Shown here: positions 1 through 9,458 of the stretch, piece after piece
Layout of the letters: every line of letters begins with the position of its first letter
Position numbering within the stretch: the stretch's first letter is position 1
Assembly (NCBI GenBank): GCA_037015955.1
Contig: CP143548.1
Span: 2,536,001 to 2,600,000 of the forward strand
Reading direction: 5' to 3'
DNA: 64,000 bases
Source: Lachnospiraceae bacterium JLR.KK008
Lineage (GTDB): Bacteria > Bacillota > Clostridia > Lachnospirales > Lachnospiraceae
Program-made: the position numbers and the translations under genes
Notes under the pieces: model-generated
Database searches by the model: none
The model's input: only the letters and a program-made list of their open reading frames with translations
What the model was told of the DNA's origin: nothing

Positions 1-1327
1 CATAGTAGTCGATGATCTCTCTGTCCGTACTGTTATTTTCCACGACAATGATTTCATAGTTTTCATAGGTCGACCGGTCGAGTATCGATGTGATACACCG
101 GCTCAGATCCTCATAGTGGTCTTTGTTTGCGATAACAATCGATATTTTAGGATGCCCCGTCAACTGGTATTTGATGCGGAAGATCGTCTCAAACGCTCTC
201 GTACTCGTGATTTCGAAATGATCCATCCCGCATTTCCGCAGATGGTCGGCGATCGCTCCTCTCGCGGACTCGATGCAGTACATCTTGGCACTGATGTCCG
301 AGGCGACGCTCGCCTTATGCGAACGCCAGTAATATAAGAGCCTGGGCACATGTACGACCTTCTTCGCCCGTGTCGTCAGCCGCAGAATCATATCATGATC
401 CTGGCTGCCGTCAAACTGAGAGCGGAACAGCTCCGTGCCCTCCAGCAGCTCCCGGGAGAACGCACTGAAATGACAGATGTAATTATTCGCGCGCAGATTA
501 TCGATGGCGTAGTCCGGCTTAAAGTGCAGGGTGATCATATTGTCAATATCACCGTTCTTAAAGGTTGCCTCGTCGCAGTAGATATAGTCGGCGCCCTGCT
601 CACAGATCACTTTCATATACTCATATAAAACACTCGGATGCAGAATATCATCATGGTCAAACAGAGCGATATACTGTCCTGTAGCCATTTTATAACACTC
701 GTTTGTATTGCCGGAAATGCCCTCATTCGCGGCGAGCTTCCGATAAACGATGCGCTTGTCCCTCTCGCAATACTGCCTGCAGATCTCGCCCACACAGGCA
801 TGATCCGCATCCGAACCATCTGCCAGACACAGCTCCCATTTCCCGTATGTCTGTGCCGTCACGGAGTCGATCATCTCCGTGAGAAAGTTTTTCGGCGTAT
901 TATAGAGCGGAACGAGAATGCTGAATGTGATGTCCTGCGGAAACACTTCCCGTTCCATCGCCTCACGCTGCTCGCGCGTGGGGAAACTGGCCTTACCATG
1001 CTGACGCATGGCTTTCCTCTCGATCATTTTACTGCGCAGCTTGCGCGCGATCCCTTTCGGGCTTCCCAGGCGGACGATACGGTCTTTCATGCGGATCATC
1101 CAGTGCATCACGCTGCGAAGAGGCCCTGTCATCTTCCAGACCGGATTATTCTTAATCCGCTTCAGCTTAAAGTCCAGATCTTCCGATACTGCCAGCGCAT
1201 CCGCCAGCTTTGCTGCCAGCTGCGTATTCTTCTCTTTTTCTTTCTCATAGGCGAGCCGGTAATATTCCAGCAGCTCCGCCGAATCAGTTTTCATTTCCCC
1301 GTCGCTTCTTTTTTTCGTATCACTCAT
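1..1327 (-). CDS. multi-domain family 2 glycosyltransferase, C-terminus beyond window
   Basis: About 442 residues are visible; the gene runs off the left edge. It opens with a charged, coiled-coil-like stretch (residues 1-60), then a first GT-A/GT2 domain from about residue 135 (FSILVPLYNTP, later FDHDD as the metal/nucleotide-sugar motif). Near residue 400 a second GT2 domain begins (PKISIVIANKD, then VVENNSTD). Two GT2 modules in one chain are typical of polymerising or bifunctional transferases of rhamnan-type and O-antigen-type pathways. The start ATG overlaps the stop of the upstream gene by 4 bp (ATGA), so the two are translationally coupled and probably work on the same glycan. Donor and acceptor cannot be read from the sequence; rhamnose is an inference from the rfb genes in the same operon. 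Confidence 0.88.
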   Translation of the reverse strand, partial: MSDTKKRSDGEMKTDSAELLEYYRLAYEKEKEKNTQLAAKLADALAVSEDLDFKLKRIKNNPVWKMTGPLRSVMHWMIRMKDRIVRLGSPKGIARKLRSKMIERKAMRQHGKASFPTREQREAMEREVFPQDITFSILVPLYNTPKNFLTEMIDSVTAQTYGKWELCLADGSDADHACVGEICRQYCERDKRIVYRKLAANEGISGNTNECYKMATGQYIALFDHDDILHPSVLYEYMKVICEQGADYIYCDEATFKNGDIDNMITLHFKPDYAIDNLRANNYICHFSAFSRELLEGTELFRSQFDGSQDHDMILRLTTRAKKVVHVPRLLYYWRSHKASVASDISAKMYCIESARGAIADHLRKCGMDHFEITSTRAFETIFRIKYQLTGHPKISIVIANKDHYEDLSRCITSILDRSTYENYEIIVVENNSTDREIIDYY

Positions 1328-3219
1328 AAACTAAAACTCATTTCTGTCCTCTTGTACAATCTCTGGTTGGAACATCTGTCTTTCGCCAGCATGGAAACCG
1401 TATACGTATCCGACGGCAGCGCATCCTTGGGAATCCGGCAGACAAAACCGGCGAGCGCCACATTTATCTGCTGTGGAAGAATATCCACCACATCCTCCCG
1501 GTACCGCTCCAGAATCCGCACTTCATAGATCGCCCCCTGACTTCCGTGGAGAAGAAGGGTCCGCCGATACCGGCAGTTATCCATTCCCAGCACATACGAC
1601 CAGCCCTCGATCCAGCAGACGTCGCCCCGCTCCGTGAATTCCAGCTTCTTTTCCTCTCTCGCATGTTCGATGTTGACGGTCAGGCAGTCATTGCACCATT
1701 TTACAGGTTCTTCCCCTTTCCATCGTTTTACTTCCGTATAATAATCCCGCTTTTCAAATTCATACATATAATTAGGATAATACAGACTCGAATGGACAGC
1801 CAGGTTCCGGCTGTAAAAGGGATCAAAACTTTTCAGAGACGGGTGTCTGGCAAATAATTTTTCTTTTTCTTCCAGCAGCCGGATCCACTTCTCATCGGAG
1901 AGATTGTCATCTCCCCGGCTGAAAGACTCATGATGCCAGAGCGTCGCACTGCCGACAAAGACATTATAATATCCAAGCTCATAAAGCGTAAAACAGAGAT
2001 CCACATCGTTATAGGCGACAGCCAGACCCTCATAAAAGCGCCCGGCCTCCTGAAATTTCCGCTTATCAATGAGAAGACAGGCCGCCGTTACCCCTATCAT
2101 ATCATAAGTATGCCTGTTCTGACCATGATAATAAGAAATTTCATCATCGTGCTTTAATAATTTATGGACAGGACCTACTTTGATATTGGTAATTCCCGCA
2201 TGTTGGATGAGTCCGCTCTCCGGATAGAGCAGCTTGGCGCCTGCGGCTCCCACATGGGGCAGCGCCGCTTTCTCCAGTAATTTCAGCAGCCAGTCCGGCT
2301 GAATGACTTCCATGTCATCGTTCAGAAAGAGCAGATATTCACCGTGAGACTGATCAGCGCCCAGATTGCACATCACGGAAAAATTAAAGTCCATCGGTTC
2401 ATACAGATAACGAAATCCATAGATCCGGGCCAGCGCTTCCACCCGCTTCCTGTTCGCTTCGCCGCTTCCGTTGTCCACAACGATCAGTTCCAGAGATACC
2501 TGCTTCCCCGACGACAGCGTCAGCGCCGTTTTCTCCCGCACACTGGCAAGACAGGTTTCCAATACCTGCGGATTGTCTTTGGAAGGGATAATCACCGAGA
2601 TAAGGGGTGCTTGGGCTCCCTGGAAATCAGGATCAGACCGTTCCCTGTCGCGTTTTTGTCTGCGCATATGGATCAGCACCTTATCTACCGGGGCGATCGC
2701 CTTCTCCGTATCGCTCGCTGAGATCCACGTTTCCTCTGTTACCTTATGGGTGAGCGTCAGCAGCAGACGATAAGCAGCCTCGCCGCTGCAGTCTGTGAGC
2801 GCAGGCTCCCACTGCTCCGGCGGCATGTCTGCCAGAAGCGCCCTGCGCACCGCAAACAGATGACCAAAATACTGAAAGCTGTCAAGCGTATCCGGCGACC
2901 ACTGCGGCTTAAACCACGGATCACAGCGCCTGCCCGCTTCGTCCAGACAGTCCTCGTCGGCATAAGCGATCTGCACATAAGGATGCTGTCCAAAAAAAGC
3001 CGCCATCACGCCGGCGGCTTTTTCCTCCACGATTCCATCTCTGTCCGCAAAGAGTACGATCTCTTCATCCGCAGGCGGGAACTGCTCCTGTTTCCAGTTC
3101 TCATTGTGCAGATACCACTGCCTGTAACAGTCTTTCTGCCGCTCTACTTCCTCTGCGTATTGATTATAACATATGGTATTTAATTTTTGTTGAATCCACT
3201 CTTTTATTTGAAAAGCCAT
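1324..3219 (-). CDS. family 2 glycosyltransferase with degenerate N-terminal GT domain
   Basis: The protein has 631 residues. Residues 50-180 look like the second half of a GT2 module (YADEDCLDEAGRRCDPWF, then a WSPD segment) that lacks its nucleotide-binding start. A full GT2 domain starts near residue 205 (ISVIIPSKDN), with VVDNGSG near 248-254 and FLNDD at 299-303, and HHESFSRG follows later. The last 100 residues look beta-rich and may be an accessory sugar-binding region. The ATG has an AAAGGA site 5 nt upstream and lies 16 bp inside the end of the methyltransferase-kinase gene. The family resembles rhamnosyltransferases of the WbbL/GT2 type. Cytosolic or membrane-peripheral action on a lipid-linked glycan is expected; the exact linkage is unknown. 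Confidence 0.88.
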   Translation of the reverse strand: MAFQIKEWIQQKLNTICYNQYAEEVERQKDCYRQWYLHNENWKQEQFPPADEEIVLFADRDGIVEEKAAGVMAAFFGQHPYVQIAYADEDCLDEAGRRCDPWFKPQWSPDTLDSFQYFGHLFAVRRALLADMPPEQWEPALTDCSGEAAYRLLLTLTHKVTEETWISASDTEKAIAPVDKVLIHMRRQKRDRERSDPDFQGAQAPLISVIIPSKDNPQVLETCLASVREKTALTLSSGKQVSLELIVVDNGSGEANRKRVEALARIYGFRYLYEPMDFNFSVMCNLGADQSHGEYLLFLNDDMEVIQPDWLLKLLEKAALPHVGAAGAKLLYPESGLIQHAGITNIKVGPVHKLLKHDDEISYYHGQNRHTYDMIGVTAACLLIDKRKFQEAGRFYEGLAVAYNDVDLCFTLYELGYYNVFVGSATLWHHESFSRGDDNLSDEKWIRLLEEKEKLFARHPSLKSFDPFYSRNLAVHSSLYYPNYMYEFEKRDYYTEVKRWKGEEPVKWCNDCLTVNIEHAREEKKLEFTERGDVCWIEGWSYVLGMDNCRYRRTLLLHGSQGAIYEVRILERYREDVVDILPQQINVALAGFVCRIPKDALPSDTYTVSMLAKDRCSNQRLYKRTEMSFSL

Positions 3220-5291
3220 GTCAATCCTTTACTGAATCTCTGTTTTTCCTGCTTTCCGCCTCCAGCCATGCTCTCGGCCATCTCTTTGGAGACACGTGTT
3301 ATTTCAAGTTGAAACATGAGCGATGCTCCCACCGCGCCTTCCACTCCCATTACCGTAATATTCGGATCTTCCGTCGGGAAGACGATACCTTCTTCAGAAA
3401 TTAATTCTCCATTTAATTTAATTTGAGCATCTCGAAGAGAGAGCGTCTTTCCCGCGAGTGTCAACGATTTCACATAGACAATACAGTAATCGAGCGCCGG
3501 ATCGACGCGGACAGCCCGCAGGCCGGGTTTTATTTCAATATCTACTGTTATTATTTCTTTTTCCTGATAGCCTTCCTGCACAAAACGGGAATTGGCTTCC
3601 GAAAACCCTTCGCCAAAATCCTCATAGATCTGTATGCGGTTTCTCTCTTTCTCCTGCGCACACTTGCTCATCAGCGGTCCGGCAGGAATGACAGGGCAGT
3701 CGATCGCATCCCGCATCTCCACCATGGACATCCGGTTACCCGTACAGCGCTTCTGGAACGCTTTTTCCCGCTCCACAATCTCCCGCAGAAAAATCTCATT
3801 CCACTGCCCCTCTTCCTCCTGTCTCCCGGTGATTCTCCGGATCAGTTCCAGACTCTTCGCCTTTCTCTTATCCGCACCGATGCCATAACAGTACAATGCC
3901 CGCGTGATCGTCTCCGCCGCAGCAATCTTCTCCGCAGTCACCCACTCATAGTCAATCAGATGCCACTGCCCGCCGCATACAATCAGATTGGAGAAGATCA
4001 GGTCACAGTTATAGACGGCCGGGTTCTCTGGCCAGGTCACAAATGCGCAGTATTGATCAAAGAGCCGGTCGAACTCTGTCTCATCCCCCCGCTCCAGACA
4101 ATCGTCCAACAGTTGTTCCAGTGTTCTGCCCGGCAGATACTCAAAGACAGCCTCATTGCCATCCAGATGACAGCGGTTGATCTCCAGACCACTGCCCGCA
4201 TAGGCTGTCCTCAGACTATCATATGTCTCTTTCATTTTTTTTATGTGCCCCTGTGCCTGCTGCGTCAATGGGATCTTGCGCACCTCCGCGGCAGGAAGAC
4301 GCCCTCTGATCTGTGTGCAGATCGCGTATTCTTCGGCCCTGTCATTGGAAAACCGCGCATACGTCACAGGTAGCGGCTCCCCGATCACGAGCACATACGA
4401 ATTGGTAAAAATCGGAAACAGCTCCTCCCGGAGCACACTGTCAAACACATTGTTCTCGTCAAACAGAAACAGTCTGTCCCGGTCAAAGTTTCTCATATTA
4501 TCGCACAGTTCTCCGACCTGCGGCAGCCTGTCGTCGGAATAGAGACAGGTCATGAACTTATAATCTGGGTACGGATAATAGAAGGAATAGTCCGTAATGC
4601 CGTCCGCCTCACAGATTTCTTCCAGCGCCTTTCTCGTGAATGTGCGCACATTACCGCCGCGCGGATAGCCCTCAATGCCGTCAAACAGCGTGCCAAGGTG
4701 GTCTTCCCTGCATCCAGCCCAATATTTAAGACCGAGTCTGTTTTCGATCGCGATCACCAGACGACCGCCGGGTGCCAGATGTTTTTTCATGATCACCAGA
4801 AATGTCTCGTATGGCTGGCTGCCTCCGATATAGCTCTGCGCGTATTCAAAGACCCCGATGAGGAAAATATAGTCGTAATTACACGGAAGATCCGGCTCTA
4901 TCTCCTGAAAGTTGCCCAGTTTTATCGTCACATTGTCACAGTCAGGATGCCGGTACGCATTGATCAGGCTTCTCCTTTTTGACAGTTCGATACAGGTGAC
5001 GCTGCCAGCTTCCGCCGAGAGCGCGCCCGTAATGGCGCCGCAGCCGGAGCCGACTTCCAGCACGCGGTCGGTCGGCTTCAGTGGAATCCAGCGCACAATA
5101 TTTTCCCTCAGATAAGAGAGATGATAGAGGACCGGCCAGCTCCGGCGTTCCTCAATGATCCTCCCATAGTCCACCGGATTATACTTCCTGACGATATCCA
5201 GGATTTCATCTTCCACCACGCCGTCGCTGTAGAGGTCTTCTCCCGGATAATGGCTGTCATCTATCGTGATACTTCCTGTCACTTCTGTCAT
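3204..5291 (-). CDS. SAM methyltransferase-kinase fusion, WbdD-like chain terminator candidate
   Basis: I chose the ATG at 5291 (695 aa) rather than one three codons upstream because AAAGGA then sits 8 nt away. Residues 76-87 hold a clear SAM motif I (VLEVGSGCGAIT) with an acidic residue after strand 2 (CIEL). The middle (about 315-480) looks like a small kinase fold: D430, N435 and D447 lie in the order of a catalytic Asp, Mg-binding Asn and DFG-like Asp (CDLIFSN, then HLIDYEW). The last 130 residues look beta-rich. In E. coli O9a, WbdD (about 708 aa) joins the same two activities, caps the polymer end with methyl-phosphate and so sets chain length before Wzm/Wzt export. Here the gene lies 1 bp after a Wzt-like ATPase. 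The kinase call is from motif order only, and the substrate is unproven. Confidence 0.75.
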   Translation of the reverse strand: MTEVTGSITIDDSHYPGEDLYSDGVVEDEILDIVRKYNPVDYGRIIEERRSWPVLYHLSYLRENIVRWIPLKPTDRVLEVGSGCGAITGALSAEAGSVTCIELSKRRSLINAYRHPDCDNVTIKLGNFQEIEPDLPCNYDYIFLIGVFEYAQSYIGGSQPYETFLVIMKKHLAPGGRLVIAIENRLGLKYWAGCREDHLGTLFDGIEGYPRGGNVRTFTRKALEEICEADGITDYSFYYPYPDYKFMTCLYSDDRLPQVGELCDNMRNFDRDRLFLFDENNVFDSVLREELFPIFTNSYVLVIGEPLPVTYARFSNDRAEEYAICTQIRGRLPAAEVRKIPLTQQAQGHIKKMKETYDSLRTAYAGSGLEINRCHLDGNEAVFEYLPGRTLEQLLDDCLERGDETEFDRLFDQYCAFVTWPENPAVYNCDLIFSNLIVCGGQWHLIDYEWVTAEKIAAAETITRALYCYGIGADKRKAKSLELIRRITGRQEEEGQWNEIFLREIVEREKAFQKRCTGNRMSMVEMRDAIDCPVIPAGPLMSKCAQEKERNRIQIYEDFGEGFSEANSRFVQEGYQEKEIITVDIEIKPGLRAVRVDPALDYCIVYVKSLTLAGKTLSLRDAQIKLNGELISEEGIVFPTEDPNITVMGVEGAVGASLMFQLEITRVSKEMAESMAGGGKQEKQRFSKGLTWLFK

Positions 5292-5292
5292 T

Positions 5293-6615
5293 TTATACAT
5301 CCTTTACCGTTACTTTGGAATCCATATCATAGTAACCGACCGTATTTTTATCGGAGATTACCGTGATATTCATCACATCATAGAGCCTGTGATAGACGCA
5401 AAACCGGTCTCCCTCATACCCGGTGAGGCCGAGAGAGATCAGATATTCTCCACCCTGCAGATTCATCTTCTGCGTAAAGACCGCTTCTTTCACATTCCCC
5501 TTTTTTGCCGGTTCCAGATACGCCTTTTCGACCATCGTATTGGTCCCCGTGATCTCCACGCCGAGCGCGTTTTTGATCGAACAGGCAAAGATCGGCGCCG
5601 GAAGCTCGTCTGCAAATTCCACTTTCATATGCACGGAAAAAGTGCTTCCTTTGAGCACCGTATTCGTGCGCATTCCCTGATCGTCGGTCATATAATATTC
5701 CGTGATTGTCGCCTGTCTTGTGCCGTATTCCAGCGTATCGGCCGCGGAGTCCCCCTTCCCATTGCCGTCCTGCGTCCGCTCTTTTGCGGCTGCCGCATTT
5801 TCCTTGCGGGCGGCGGTGGAGACTTCCTCGTCATCCAGCAGGTTGGTACCCTCTTCCTGCGCCTCATGGACCGTATACTGTCCGACAAGCACCTGTTTAT
5901 AAATATCGATCATCTGTTTGGGAGAACCTTCCGCCAGCTTCTCTCCTTTGTTGAGAAGAATGACTCTGTCACAATACTTACTCACGCTGCTCAGATCATG
6001 ACTGACAAAAAGGATTGTCTTGCCCATCTTTTTAAACTCTTCGAATTTATGATAGCATTTCGCCTGAAAAAATACGTCTCCGACAGAGAGCGCCTCGTCT
6101 ACGATCAGGATTTCCGGGTCAATATTGATGGCTACGGCAAACGCCAGTCGGACAAACATACCGCTGGAATAGGTCTTGCAGGGCTGATACACATAGTCGC
6201 CGATGTCTGCAAAAGCCAGGATCTCATCCAGTTTCGCATCAATCTCCTCTCTGGAAAATCCGATCATCGTCCCGTTCAGATAAATATTTTCAATCCCGTT
6301 GTATTCCATATTAAAGCCGGCGCCCAGTTCCAGCAGGGCGGAAATCCTGCCGTCCACCTCCACACTGCCGGAAGTTGGATTTAAAACACCGGTGATGATC
6401 TTGAGAATCGTCGACTTGCCGGAGCCGTTCGTACCGATAATGCCTACCGTCTCCCCCTGACGAATTTCCATGTCTACTCCCCGCAGCGCATAATGTTCTT
6501 TGTATTTCTTTTTGCGGGACAGTCCAAGCGCTTCCTTCAGCCGGTCAATCGGCTTGTCATATAATTTATAGACTTTATTCAGATCTCTGACCCGAATTGT
6601 AACATTTTCATCCAT
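5293..6615 (-). CDS. wzt: polysaccharide ABC exporter ATPase with C-terminal carbohydrate-binding domain
   Basis: A 440-residue cytoplasmic ATPase. Walker A is at residues 61-69 (GTNGSGKST), the signature region near 149-157 (YSSGMFVRL in place of LSGGQ, normal for the Wzt/TagH class), Walker B near 168-174 (ILIVDEA), and the switch histidine is H206 (VSHDLSS). After about residue 240 a charged linker leads into a 150-residue beta-rich C-terminal region that fits the Wzt carbohydrate-binding domain, which in O9a-type systems recognises the capped chain end. It has an AGGGGA site before the ATG and follows the permease by 10 nt. The extra domain and the adjacent methyltransferase-kinase argue for selective export of terminated chains rather than a plain teichoic acid TagH. 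Confidence 0.87.
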   Translation of the reverse strand: MDENVTIRVRDLNKVYKLYDKPIDRLKEALGLSRKKKYKEHYALRGVDMEIRQGETVGIIGTNGSGKSTILKIITGVLNPTSGSVEVDGRISALLELGAGFNMEYNGIENIYLNGTMIGFSREEIDAKLDEILAFADIGDYVYQPCKTYSSGMFVRLAFAVAINIDPEILIVDEALSVGDVFFQAKCYHKFEEFKKMGKTILFVSHDLSSVSKYCDRVILLNKGEKLAEGSPKQMIDIYKQVLVGQYTVHEAQEEGTNLLDDEEVSTAARKENAAAAKERTQDGNGKGDSAADTLEYGTRQATITEYYMTDDQGMRTNTVLKGSTFSVHMKVEFADELPAPIFACSIKNALGVEITGTNTMVEKAYLEPAKKGNVKEAVFTQKMNLQGGEYLISLGLTGYEGDRFCVYHRLYDVMNITVISDKNTVGYYDMDSKVTVKDV

Positions 6616-6625
6616 ATCATTTCCC

Positions 6626-7621
6626 CTAGAGCATGTCCGCGAAGTGAACTTTCAGCCGTTTGAATATCAGCGCGCCAATGCCAAAGAGCACAGCCGTCGT
6701 AATCCAGAAAAACATTGTCGAGTAAAAATCCTCCCAGAACCATGTCTTTTCCAGAAGAGCGCTCCGATAACCGTTGACAATATAGAACATCGGATTGAAC
6801 TTAAAGAGAATCTGATACCGCTCCGGTACCATGCTCAGTTTCCAGAGGATCGGGGTCGCCCACATGCCCACCTGCAAAATGATGCCGATGATCTGCGTCA
6901 GATCACGGAAAAAGATAACGATCGAGCAGGTGGCATACGAAATACCGAGCACAAAAACAAACAGACAAAAGCTGTAATAGAAAATCTGTAACGTATGCGC
7001 ATCCGGAAAGAATCCATGCGCCATAAACAAAAGAAGCGTAAACAACACAAAGAAGCCGTGTATAAACGTAGCCCCGATGATCTTAATGATCGGAAGGATA
7101 CTGATCTTAAACACAACCTTCTTCACAAGGTAATTATATTCGAGCAGCGCCGTCGTCCCATTGCTGAGCGCCTCCGAAAAATAAAACCAGGGGACAAGCC
7201 CCGCAGTCAGCCAGAGCACGTAAGGCGCCGCCACACCGCTGGCGAGCACCTCTGCCTTGGCATTGAGCCCTTTCTCAAAAACGATCCAGTAGACCAGAAT
7301 CGTAACGACCGGTTGTACGAACGCCCAGACGATGCCGAGATAGGAACCCGCAAACCGTGTCTTGAAATCGTTTTTTGCCAGCTTCCAGATCAGTCGCCTG
7401 TTCTGATATAACTCGGAGGGCAGCACCGTGATCTTATCGTAGAGAACCCCATAGAGGATCAGGCTGACAATGATAATCGCCGAGGCGATCCATTTCTTGA
7501 TCAGTTCCTGGCTCGGATTGGCAAATGGATTCTCGTGCAGGATCAGTACGAGAAGGAAGGTCATCGCAACAATCGAGACAAGGGCAATATTTGCCTTTTT
7601 GGATAGCTTCCGTTTACTCAT
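6626..7621 (-). CDS. wzm: polysaccharide ABC-2 type exporter permease
   Basis: A 331-residue polytopic protein. After two extra N-terminal membrane segments (about residues 12-30 and 44-62) comes the ABC-2 core, starting at WKLAKNDFKTRFAGSYLG (residues 84-101), a motif shared by Wzm, TagG and RfbA-type permeases, followed by about six hydrophobic segments. Usual family members are about 260 aa, so the N-terminal hairpin is an extension. It ends 10 nt before the ATPase and starts 1 nt after the rfbC stop. It should move an undecaprenyl-linked glycan across the membrane together with the ATPase. A teichoic acid exporter is the main alternative, but the rfb genes and the MTase-kinase favour a rhamnose-containing polysaccharide. 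Confidence 0.87.
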   Translation of the reverse strand: MSKRKLSKKANIALVSIVAMTFLLVLILHENPFANPSQELIKKWIASAIIIVSLILYGVLYDKITVLPSELYQNRRLIWKLAKNDFKTRFAGSYLGIVWAFVQPVVTILVYWIVFEKGLNAKAEVLASGVAAPYVLWLTAGLVPWFYFSEALSNGTTALLEYNYLVKKVVFKISILPIIKIIGATFIHGFFVLFTLLLFMAHGFFPDAHTLQIFYYSFCLFVFVLGISYATCSIVIFFRDLTQIIGIILQVGMWATPILWKLSMVPERYQILFKFNPMFYIVNGYRSALLEKTWFWEDFYSTMFFWITTAVLFGIGALIFKRLKVHFADML

Positions 7622-7622
7622 T

Positions 7623-8183
7623 TCACTTTTTTCCTTCGGTATATTCCCTGATGCCCTGCCATTTCCTGTCTTTGTCGGAGATCGTCAGCTCCACGCCTTC
7701 CTGCAACGGCCACTCCACCCCAATATCCGGATCGCTCCACAGAAGGCCTCCCTCATCATTGGGATGATAAAAGTCCGTGCATTTATAGGCAAATTCCGCA
7801 TAATCGGATAACACAAGAAATCCATGGGCAAAATGTTTGGGGATAAAAAACTGCTTTTTATTCTCCTCCGAAAGACGAACACCAAACCACTTTCCATAAG
7901 TTGCAGAACCCTGCCGCAGATCGACAGCCACATCAAACACCTCTCCCCGGACGACTCTCACGAGCTTATCCTGAGGAAAATGGATTTGAAAATGAAGCCC
8001 CCGGAGCACGCCGCCTTTGGACGCGGACTGATTGTCCTGCACAAACACCTGGTCGATTCCGGCCTCCCGGAAATCTTCATAATTATAGGTCTCCATGAAA
8101 TAGCCTCTCTCATCCCCAAATACCGTAGGGGTGATGATTTTCAGTCCTTCTATGCCGCATGTTTCTACCGTAATTTTTCCCAT
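7623..8183 (-). CDS. rfbC: dTDP-4-dehydrorhamnose 3,5-epimerase
   Basis: At 186 residues this is normal for RmlC. The cupin-fold signature is present: the catalytic base H64 lies in VLRGLHFQ, the acid Y133 in AYKCTDFYHP, and the binding motif PKHFAHGFLVLS is at residues 115-126. It epimerises C3 and C5 of dTDP-4-keto-6-deoxyglucose to give dTDP-4-keto-L-rhamnose. It lies between the GH25 gene and the exporter permease, 12 nt and 1 nt away, so it is part of the same transcript as rfbA and rfbB. The next enzyme, the RfbD reductase, is not in this window, so completion to dTDP-L-rhamnose must depend on a gene elsewhere. Confidence 0.95.
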   Translation of the reverse strand: MGKITVETCGIEGLKIITPTVFGDERGYFMETYNYEDFREAGIDQVFVQDNQSASKGGVLRGLHFQIHFPQDKLVRVVRGEVFDVAVDLRQGSATYGKWFGVRLSEENKKQFFIPKHFAHGFLVLSDYAEFAYKCTDFYHPNDEGGLLWSDPDIGVEWPLQEGVELTISDKDRKWQGIREYTEGKK

Positions 8184-8195
8184 TTTCCTCGCTCC

Positions 8196-9458
8196 TTACT
8201 CCGTTTCGTTCCAATAACTGATATTGAAATCGACTCTGCCTTCGATGCCGTCGATGGAACCGTTGGACGTATACTGCCAGATCTGATATTTTCCCTCATA
8301 TTTGGGATATTCTCTGTATTCGGCCAACCAGATGACATTTGAGTCGAGCCTTGTCATATCCAGTTTATTATAATACCAATTTCTGGAAGCGTAAATGCCC
8401 GCACGATAACCGGCGTTCTCGATCGTCTCGCAAAACGCCTCCACCACTTCGGTCCTTGTCACCGTATCCAGACCGTCTGCCCGGCCGTTTCCGCCTGCAC
8501 CCTCCGTATCGATAAAGATCGGATAATCCAGCGGTCTGCCGTCATTGAGACAGAGAACCATACTGGCCTCTTCCACCGCTTCCACCGCATTCGTCGCCTG
8601 CGTAAAGAAATACAGGCCAATCTTTACACCTGCCGCTCTCGCTCCTTCAATATTCCGGTAAAAGTACGGATCTTCCACGAGTGTACCCGTAGAGGAACCC
8701 CGGTATCCACAGCGGATAATCGCAAACTCCACACCTGCAGCCCTGGCTTTCTCCCAGTCGATGTCCTTGTTCCATTTGGATACGTCAATGCCAAAACTGC
8801 GGTTTTCTTCCGACTGCTGAATATCTGTCATCTCGGTCTTGTCGGCATCGTCAGCCGCATCCCCTGCCTCGGTATCCTCTTTTTCCGCGTCAATCTCATC
8901 CTCTGTCTTGATCAGCAGAGAGATGTCGTCGATCGGTATATATTCCACTTTTTCCTTTACATTGATAAGAAGGGGCGTGGAAGGCACTTTATAGTCTCCG
9001 ACTTCCCGCAGCGCCACCTCATATTCCCCGGATGACAGATCACCGATATAGATGATGCCGTCCTGATCCAGATCCTTATATTCCTGCCCGTTCAGGGTAA
9101 TAAACAGCTCTTCTCCCGTCACAAGTTCGCCGAGCTCGTTGAGCACCTGCACCCGCAGGTCCTTCTCCACCGAAGTGGCGAGCAGACTGAGCTTTTTTCC
9201 AGAATTTTCCAGCAGCTTTTCATAGTCTGTCTTGTCCTGGTCAAAGAACGTCTCATCCCCGAGAAAGGCGGAATAGTCGATCGCTTCCTCCGTCTGTCCC
9301 GACGACGGCGCGACATCCGTCTCTTTCTGCTCCGCTGCCGGCGTGCTCGTCAATATCTCCGGATCCTGCCATACATTGATGCCCACCACTGTTCCGAGAA
9401 TGAGTAGCATCATCAGGACGACACAGACAACGGTGAGCGTTTTCGTCTTAGAGTCCAT
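8196..9458 (-). CDS. membrane-anchored GH25 muramidase within the dTDP-sugar operon
   Basis: 420 residues. A short cytoplasmic tip and one membrane anchor (about residues 8-30) lead to a spacer, a beta-sandwich-like domain (about 95-185, with [20 protein letters not shown]), an acidic linker and a C-terminal GH25 domain from residue 222. Active-site positions look intact: D225 in GIDVSKWN, D317 and E319 in FIDTEG. GH25 enzymes cleave the MurNAc-GlcNAc bond, so the protein is expected to act outside the membrane on peptidoglycan. Its ATG lies inside the end of rfbA (11 bp overlap) with GAGGT upstream, so it is translationally coupled to sugar synthesis. The layout repeats in the larger GH25 protein at 11569-14535. 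A role in opening the wall for glycan passage or attachment is inference. Confidence 0.9.
   Translation of the reverse strand: MDSKTKTLTVVCVVLMMLLILGTVVGINVWQDPEILTSTPAAEQKETDVAPSSGQTEEAIDYSAFLGDETFFDQDKTDYEKLLENSGKKLSLLATSVEKDLRVQVLNELGELVTGEELFITLNGQEYKDLDQDGIIYIGDLSSGEYEVALREVGDYKVPSTPLLINVKEKVEYIPIDDISLLIKTEDEIDAEKEDTEAGDAADDADKTEMTDIQQSEENRSFGIDVSKWNKDIDWEKARAAGVEFAIIRCGYRGSSTGTLVEDPYFYRNIEGARAAGVKIGLYFFTQATNAVEAVEEASMVLCLNDGRPLDYPIFIDTEGAGGNGRADGLDTVTRTEVVEAFCETIENAGYRAGIYASRNWYYNKLDMTRLDSNVIWLAEYREYPKYEGKYQIWQYTSNGSIDGIEGRVDFNISYWNETE

Noticed and set aside
638-1528. Plus-strand open frame of 296 codons opposite the first two GT2 genes
   Set aside because: It is a shadow of the minus-strand coding frames: no ribosome site, composition unlike a real protein, and it crosses the junction of two well-supported genes.
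5266-6384. Long plus-strand frame (372 codons) opposite the Wzt ATPase
   Set aside because: Wzt has Walker A, signature and Walker B motifs in the minus frame; the plus frame shows none of a known family.
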